Assembly (NCBI GenBank): GCA_016209665.1
Contig: JACQVT010000592.1
Location: forward strand, 1 to 10,291
Reading direction: 5' to 3'
DNA: 10,291 bases
Origin: Planctomycetota bacterium
Lineage (GTDB): Bacteria; Planctomycetota; Phycisphaerae; UBA1845; PWPN01
Shown: positions 7,228 to 10,291 of the stretch, piece by piece
How positions within the stretch are numbered: position 1 is the stretch's first letter
How the letters are laid out: each line of letters begins with the position of its first letter
Program-made: the position numbers and the translations under genes
Notes under the pieces: model-generated
The model's input: only the letters and a program-made list of their open reading frames with translations
The model's database searches: none
Told to the model about the DNA's origin: nothing

Positions 7228-8181
7228 ATGTTGTCTGAACCGGTGCTGCGTCTCGGCCGAGGCACCGTCGGCGTGGCGAGTTCGTGGCGGCGCTGGAGCG
7301 TGGTCCTGGCCGGCCTGGTTCTGACGATCGGCTGCGACAAGCCGCTGTTTCCCAGCTTGGTCAGCGGGCCGGCGATGGGCGGTGGCGGCTCGGCGAGCCA
7401 GCCTACGGCTGCGAAGGTCGATTCAGCCGGGCCAGCAGCGCCGGGGCCTATGCCGACGGCGGCCAGCGCCTCGGTGCGCCCCGCGGTCCTGGTTACCCGA
7501 ATCACGTTTGACGTGCTGCGGGTGCGGGTGCCGCAAGGCCTCTTCAGCCAGTCGGAGAAGATCTGGAACCACTTGGAGACGAGCTTTCTGCCCGCAGAGA
7601 CGATCGGCCTGCTGCACCGAAACGGTCTGCGCGTCGGGCGCGGTGGGGCCGATGCCTGGCCGCCGATCCGGGCCATCCTCGAGACGACACCGCGGGTCGA
7701 GACCTCACAAAGCAGCCTGACGCTCAACAACGGTCGGCCGCTGTCGCTGGAGATGGACTTACAGCCCAAGGACCAGATTCTGTTCCTGTATCGCCGCGAC
7801 GGCACGCTGTCCGGGGCGCCCTGGCGGTCGAGCAGCAACCTGTTGCGGATCGAGTACGGGATATCGCCGACGAATGCCGATGCGGTGACGATGGAGATCA
7901 TGCCGGAACTCCGGCTGGACTCGGCGAGCGCCCAAGGCTCGCGGGGACCCGAGCGATGGAACCCGACCGCGGGCCTGGTCGAACCCGGCCTGGTGATCCG
8001 CGAACTGGCGTTCCGGGTGGAGACCGCGGCGGGTGAGTTCGTGGTCGTCGGGCCCAGCTCGGCGACGCGCGAGCTGCCTTACATCGCCGGATCGTTGATG
8101 TTGCGCGAGGAGAAGGAGGGCGAGAAGTTCGAGTCGGTCTATTTCCTGACGCCCACGGTTTCGCGAGCGGGCGGACCCTGA
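7228..8181 (+). CDS. Putative lipoprotein of unknown function
   Basis: 317 aa from the ATG at 7228. The frame is open to a TTG at 7102, but the ATG places a charged W-R-R-W segment and a hydrophobic stretch (24-35) before a possible lipobox L-T-I-G-C with C36. The -3 position is Thr, so lipidation is plausible rather than certain; a plain membrane anchor is the alternative. Aspartate follows the Cys, which in E. coli would retain the protein at the inner membrane (a rule that may not apply here). Residues about 48-84 are a Gly/Ala/Pro/Ser-rich linker. About 86-312 is a folded alpha/beta-looking domain with no family I recognise. No good Shine-Dalgarno is visible. It is followed after 42 bp by a histidine kinase, so the two are probably co-transcribed; a role as envelope partner of that kinase is speculation. 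Confidence 0.8.
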   Translation: MLSEPVLRLGRGTVGVASSWRRWSVVLAGLVLTIGCDKPLFPSLVSGPAMGGGGSASQPTAAKVDSAGPAAPGPMPTAASASVRPAVLVTRITFDVLRVRVPQGLFSQSEKIWNHLETSFLPAETIGLLHRNGLRVGRGGADAWPPIRAILETTPRVETSQSSLTLNNGRPLSLEMDLQPKDQILFLYRRDGTLSGAPWRSSSNLLRIEYGISPTNADAVTMEIMPELRLDSASAQGSRGPERWNPTAGLVEPGLVIRELAFRVETAAGEFVVVGPSSATRELPYIAGSLMLREEKEGEKFESVYFLTPTVSRAGGP

Positions 8182-8223
8182 CCGCGGGGTGGATAGGCCG
8201 ATCCGTTCAACCGGGTCAGCACG

Positions 8224-9303
8224 ATGTCGGAGCTACCGTCGGAGGACTATTTTCGGAGTATCGACTGCCACGCCGGCTTGGGCATCCTCGCCACGGACGA
8301 GCAGTTCCGCATCCGCTTCTGTAACCAGGCGGCGGTCCATCTGCTGGGCCGGCCGGCGGCTGAGCTGATCGGAGAGGACATCAAGACCATCGTGCCTCCC
8401 GCCCGGGCGGCCTTGGCCCAGCGACTGCTCGATCACATCGTTCAGACGGGTGAGTCGTCGGACTTCGAGTTGGAGTACGAGCGGCCCGACGGCCGAATGC
8501 TGCACCTGGCAGTGGTGGTCTCGCCGGTCCGCGACGGCGAGCGCCTCGCCGGGGTGTCGGTGTTCCTCCGCGATATCTCACGAAGGCTGCACTTGCTCCG
8601 AGACATGGCCCAGGCCCAGAAGATGGCGGCCCTCGAGTCCATGGCCGGCGCGCTCGCCCACCACTTCAACAACATTCTGGGCGGGGCGATCACCACCGCC
8701 GACTTCGCCTTGGCCGGCGACGACCCGGACCTGCACCGGCGGACCCTGGGCCTCACCGTCACCGCTCTGTCGCGCGCGAACGAATTGACCCGCGGTCTGC
8801 TGGCGTTCGCGGAGGGCGAACATTCGGATACCACGACGGCTGATATTCGCCAGACGCTGGAGCGCTATCTGGCAGCGCTCGATGAGACGCTGAAGGCCCG
8901 CAGGATCCGCCTGGAGGCGGACATCCAGCCGGTGTCGGCGTCGGCCCCGCCCACCGCGGTCACCGTCATCCTCGACCGGCTGATCGCCAACGCCGTCGAA
9001 GCCATGCCGAACGGCGGCACGCTGAGGATTCGCCTGGCCACGCGGACGGATGATCAAGTCCTTCTGTGCGTCGGCGATACCGGCTGCGGCATCGCGCGGG
9101 AGATCCTGCCCCGCATGTTCGAGCCGTTCTTCACCACCCGGCAGCCGGACCGCGGCGGCACCAGCCCTCACCATGGGTTGGGCTTGGCGATCGTGCACGG
9201 GATCGTCAAGGACTTGGGGGGCACCGTGTCGGTCGACAGCGCGCCTGGTTCCGGTACAACAATCACCATTCATCTGCCGGGCCTGTCCAGGAGCGAATCA
9301 TAA
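8224..9303 (+). CDS. Soluble PAS-domain sensor histidine kinase with atypical H-box
   Basis: 359 aa without transmembrane segments, so it senses in the cytoplasm. A PAS domain (about 10-118, ending in the typical F-L-R-D-I-S) is joined by a short helix to a HisKA dimerisation domain and a HATPase_c domain. The H-box reads A-L-A-H-H-F-N-N, with phosphoacceptor H146 aligned to the His of A-H-D-F-N-N, but H147 replaces the acidic residue normally next to it. The ATP site is complete: N-box N256, G1 D285-T-G-C-G, F-box F299-E-P-F-F-T-T, G2 G318-L-G-L. The architecture is NtrB-like. No receiver domain or response regulator is encoded in this window, so its partner is elsewhere. It starts 42 bp after the putative lipoprotein and is followed by a terminator-like hairpin. 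The start has only a weak ribosome site. Confidence 0.95.
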   Translation: MSELPSEDYFRSIDCHAGLGILATDEQFRIRFCNQAAVHLLGRPAAELIGEDIKTIVPPARAALAQRLLDHIVQTGESSDFELEYERPDGRMLHLAVVVSPVRDGERLAGVSVFLRDISRRLHLLRDMAQAQKMAALESMAGALAHHFNNILGGAITTADFALAGDDPDLHRRTLGLTVTALSRANELTRGLLAFAEGEHSDTTTADIRQTLERYLAALDETLKARRIRLEADIQPVSASAPPTAVTVILDRLIANAVEAMPNGGTLRIRLATRTDDQVLLCVGDTGCGIAREILPRMFEPFFTTRQPDRGGTSPHHGLGLAIVHGIVKDLGGTVSVDSAPGSGTTITIHLPGLSRSES

Positions 9304-9372
9304 CCTTTTGTTTGGTGGTGGGATACGTTGGAATCCGGCCTCGCGGTTGGGGCGGTGCGATGCTTGGGACGT

Positions 9373-9420
9373 GGTGGCCGTCCGTTCGTCAGGCCGTCCG
9401 CAGCCGACGGCCACCTTTTA
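9373..9420 (+). terminator. Intrinsic terminator after the histidine kinase gene
   Basis: GGTGGCCGTC (9373-9382) pairs perfectly over 10 bp with GACGGCCACC (9406-9415), and TTTTA follows immediately. The 23-nt loop is long and contains a second copy of GGCCGTCCG (at 9376 and again at 9392), which could shift pairing. It lies 70 bp past the kinase stop. This is the most convincing terminator in the window. Confidence 0.65.
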
Positions 9421-9500
9421 CCGCGAGGGGGGTACAAGATACTGCGAGGGGCCACCACCCCGTGGGAGTCGCCTTCAACAAACCATTGGGCGCAATTAAC

Positions 9501-9529
9501 TTGAACCTGGCTGCCGCCGCCGCTACACT
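9501..9529 (+). promoter_or_regulatory. Candidate promoter upstream of the DUF1571 gene
   Basis: TTGAAC (9501-9506), 17-nt spacer, TACACT (9524-9529): 4 of 6 matches in each box with ideal spacing. Transcription would start near 9536 and give a leader of about 330 nt before the ATG at 9864, or drive a separate small RNA from the structured region. Confidence 0.35.
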
Positions 9530-9547
9530 AGCGGCCAGCTCACCGGA

Positions 9548-9603
9548 GCCTGCAAGGGGACCGCGTAACGTTGGCGCAGAAGCGCGGTCCGGCCGAGGCA
9601 GGC
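9548..9603 (+). other. Nested stems in a possible long 5' leader or small RNA
   Basis: An outer stem GCCTGC/GCAGGC (9548-9553 with 9598-9603) encloses an inner 8-bp stem GGACCGCG/CGCGGTCC (9558-9565 with 9583-9590) with a 17-nt loop. It starts a dozen bases after the predicted transcription start. It matches no riboswitch consensus that I can recall. Pairing is exact by eye, but GC-rich sequence produces such stems by chance. Confidence 0.35.
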
Positions 9604-9670
9604 GCGGCAACGGAAAGTACTCAATGCCTGTGGTTGATGTATGAACTGCCGTCCAGCCGGCACCCGCCGG

Positions 9671-9690
9671 ATTTTGGCGAGCGCCAAAAT
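9671..9690. promoter_or_regulatory. 20-bp palindrome, possible operator
   Basis: ATTTTGGC (9671-9678) and GCCAAAAT (9683-9690) are exact inverted halves around the 4-nt centre GAGC. The A/T-rich outer halves stand out in GC-rich surroundings. The T-run lies inside the left arm rather than after the hairpin, so it does not look like a terminator. Dimeric-regulator binding site is the preferred reading. It lies about 170 bp before the DUF1571 start. Confidence 0.4.
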
Positions 9691-9828
9691 CATGAAGCGG
9701 CCGGTGGTTGCGAGCCGATAGGACTATAGCGAGCGAGAATCCGTCATCGATCGCACCAACGCCTGTAGGCTGTCCGGGACCTTACGGCATGCCCGTGATG
9801 TCGTCCAGGCCCGGAGCCGTGGGAGTCA

Positions 9829-9845
9829 GCCGTGCCGAGCACGGC
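9829..9845 (+). other. Small hairpin just before the DUF1571 ribosome-binding site
   Basis: GCCGTGC (9829-9835) pairs with GCACGGC (9839-9845) around CGA, a 7-bp stem with a 3-nt loop. It ends 7 bases before the Shine-Dalgarno AGGAAGG (9853-9859), so it could influence translation initiation or mRNA stability. Function not shown. Confidence 0.4.
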
Positions 9846-9863
9846 ACTTGTCAGGAAGGCCGC

Positions 9864-10291
9864 ATGATTCGCAGGCATTTGAGCAACCGTCGGATCCGGA
9901 TTGCCGTGGGCTTGGCCCTGCTGGCCGGCTTTCTCCTCCAGTGCCAATGGGCGCTCACCAACCGGTCCGACCAGGAGCCCGTCGTCGTCCGCAACCCGAT
10001 CAAGCTCGCGGGTAACACCGCGATCGCCGCCCCCGCGGTGGTACTGCCCACCCGCACGGAAAGCCTCGAGGAGCGGGCGGCCCGCGACCCGCTGGGCTTT
10101 CTGCAGTTCTGCCTCGATCACTACGACCGCAGCGTGCGCGACTATACCTGCACCTTTACCAAGCAGGAACTGGTGAACGAGAAGTTGACCGCGGAGCAGG
10201 TGATGAAGGCCTTCTTCCGCGAGAAGCCGTTCAGCGTGCGGCTGGAGTGGGTCAAAAACGAGGACAAGTGCTCGCGGGTGCTGTACGTCGC
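9864..10291 (+). CDS. DUF1571-type protein, N-terminal part (truncated by the window edge)
   Basis: The first 142 codons are present and the gene runs off the right edge. The ATG at 9864 follows AGGAAGG (9853-9859) by four bases. Residues 1-12 are basic, and 13-31 form a hydrophobic segment acting as signal anchor or signal peptide; C27 is preceded by L-L-Q, a poor lipobox. A low-complexity linker (about 34-72) leads to D-P-L-G-F-L at 75-80 and C-L-D-H-Y-D-R at 83-89, followed by a D-Y-T-C-T-F-T-K-Q-E segment, the typical opening of DUF1571 proteins. The family is of unknown function and in my knowledge largely restricted to planctomycetes. The preceding 560 bp are non-coding and hold the candidate promoter, stems and palindrome listed above. 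Confidence 0.88.
   Translation, partial: MIRRHLSNRRIRIAVGLALLAGFLLQCQWALTNRSDQEPVVVRNPIKLAGNTAIAAPAVVLPTRTESLEERAARDPLGFLQFCLDHYDRSVRDYTCTFTKQELVNEKLTAEQVMKAFFREKPFSVRLEWVKNEDKCSRVLYV

Noticed and set aside
6677..8843. A 15-base identical string (TACCACGACGGCTGA) at 6677-6691 in the PEP-CTERM gene and 8829-8843 in the kinase gene.
   Set aside because: Both copies are in frame (T-T-T-A-D), with unrelated flanks and no sign of duplication; best explained by chance and common codons.

Overview
The window is GC-rich bacterial DNA, most likely from a member of the Planctomycetota (probably a Phycisphaerae-like lineage). Evidence for this is a DUF1571-type protein entering the right edge (a family I know mainly from planctomycetes), a PEP-CTERM (exosortase-sorted) protein, several large exported proteins of unknown function, loosely spaced genes and weak or absent Shine-Dalgarno sites at some starts. 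The lineage call is an inference from protein families, not from a marker gene.

Left part (1-4531): a large exported multidomain protein on the minus strand (137-3340) looks like a glycan-active enzyme, with an N-terminal beta-sandwich region and a C-terminal alpha/alpha-toroid-like region. It is divergent from a zinc-dependent medium-chain dehydrogenase (3440-4531, plus). The two share a 99-bp region with a plausible promoter for the minus gene. Together they suggest sugar or uronate scavenging (inference). A perfect 18-bp hairpin follows the minus gene's stop.

Middle (4532-6194): the dehydrogenase converges on an exported HAD phosphatase (4678-5661, minus). The 146 bp between their stops hold a 132-nt element closed by a perfect 12-bp long-range stem with a second stem stacked directly on it. 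It may be a structured RNA, a MITE-like element or a bidirectional terminator. The 533 bp upstream of the HAD gene are non-coding and become AT-rich towards 6040, where a good sigma-70-type promoter sits about 150 nt before the PEP-CTERM gene.

Right part (6195-10291): a PEP-CTERM protein (6195-6803), then a non-coding stretch with a terminator-like hairpin and a second promoter. Next comes a probable two-gene operon: a putative lipoprotein (7228-8181) and a soluble PAS histidine kinase (8224-9303) whose phosphoacceptor His is followed by His instead of the usual acidic residue. A strong terminator follows, then a 560-bp gap with a candidate promoter, nested stems, a 20-bp palindrome and a start-proximal hairpin leading into the truncated DUF1571 gene (9864 to the edge).

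I see no CRISPR array, tRNA, rRNA, transposase, toxin-antitoxin pair or recognisable defence system. The best candidates for something undescribed are the 4538-4669 element, the structured region before the DUF1571 gene, and the lipoprotein plus atypical kinase pair.
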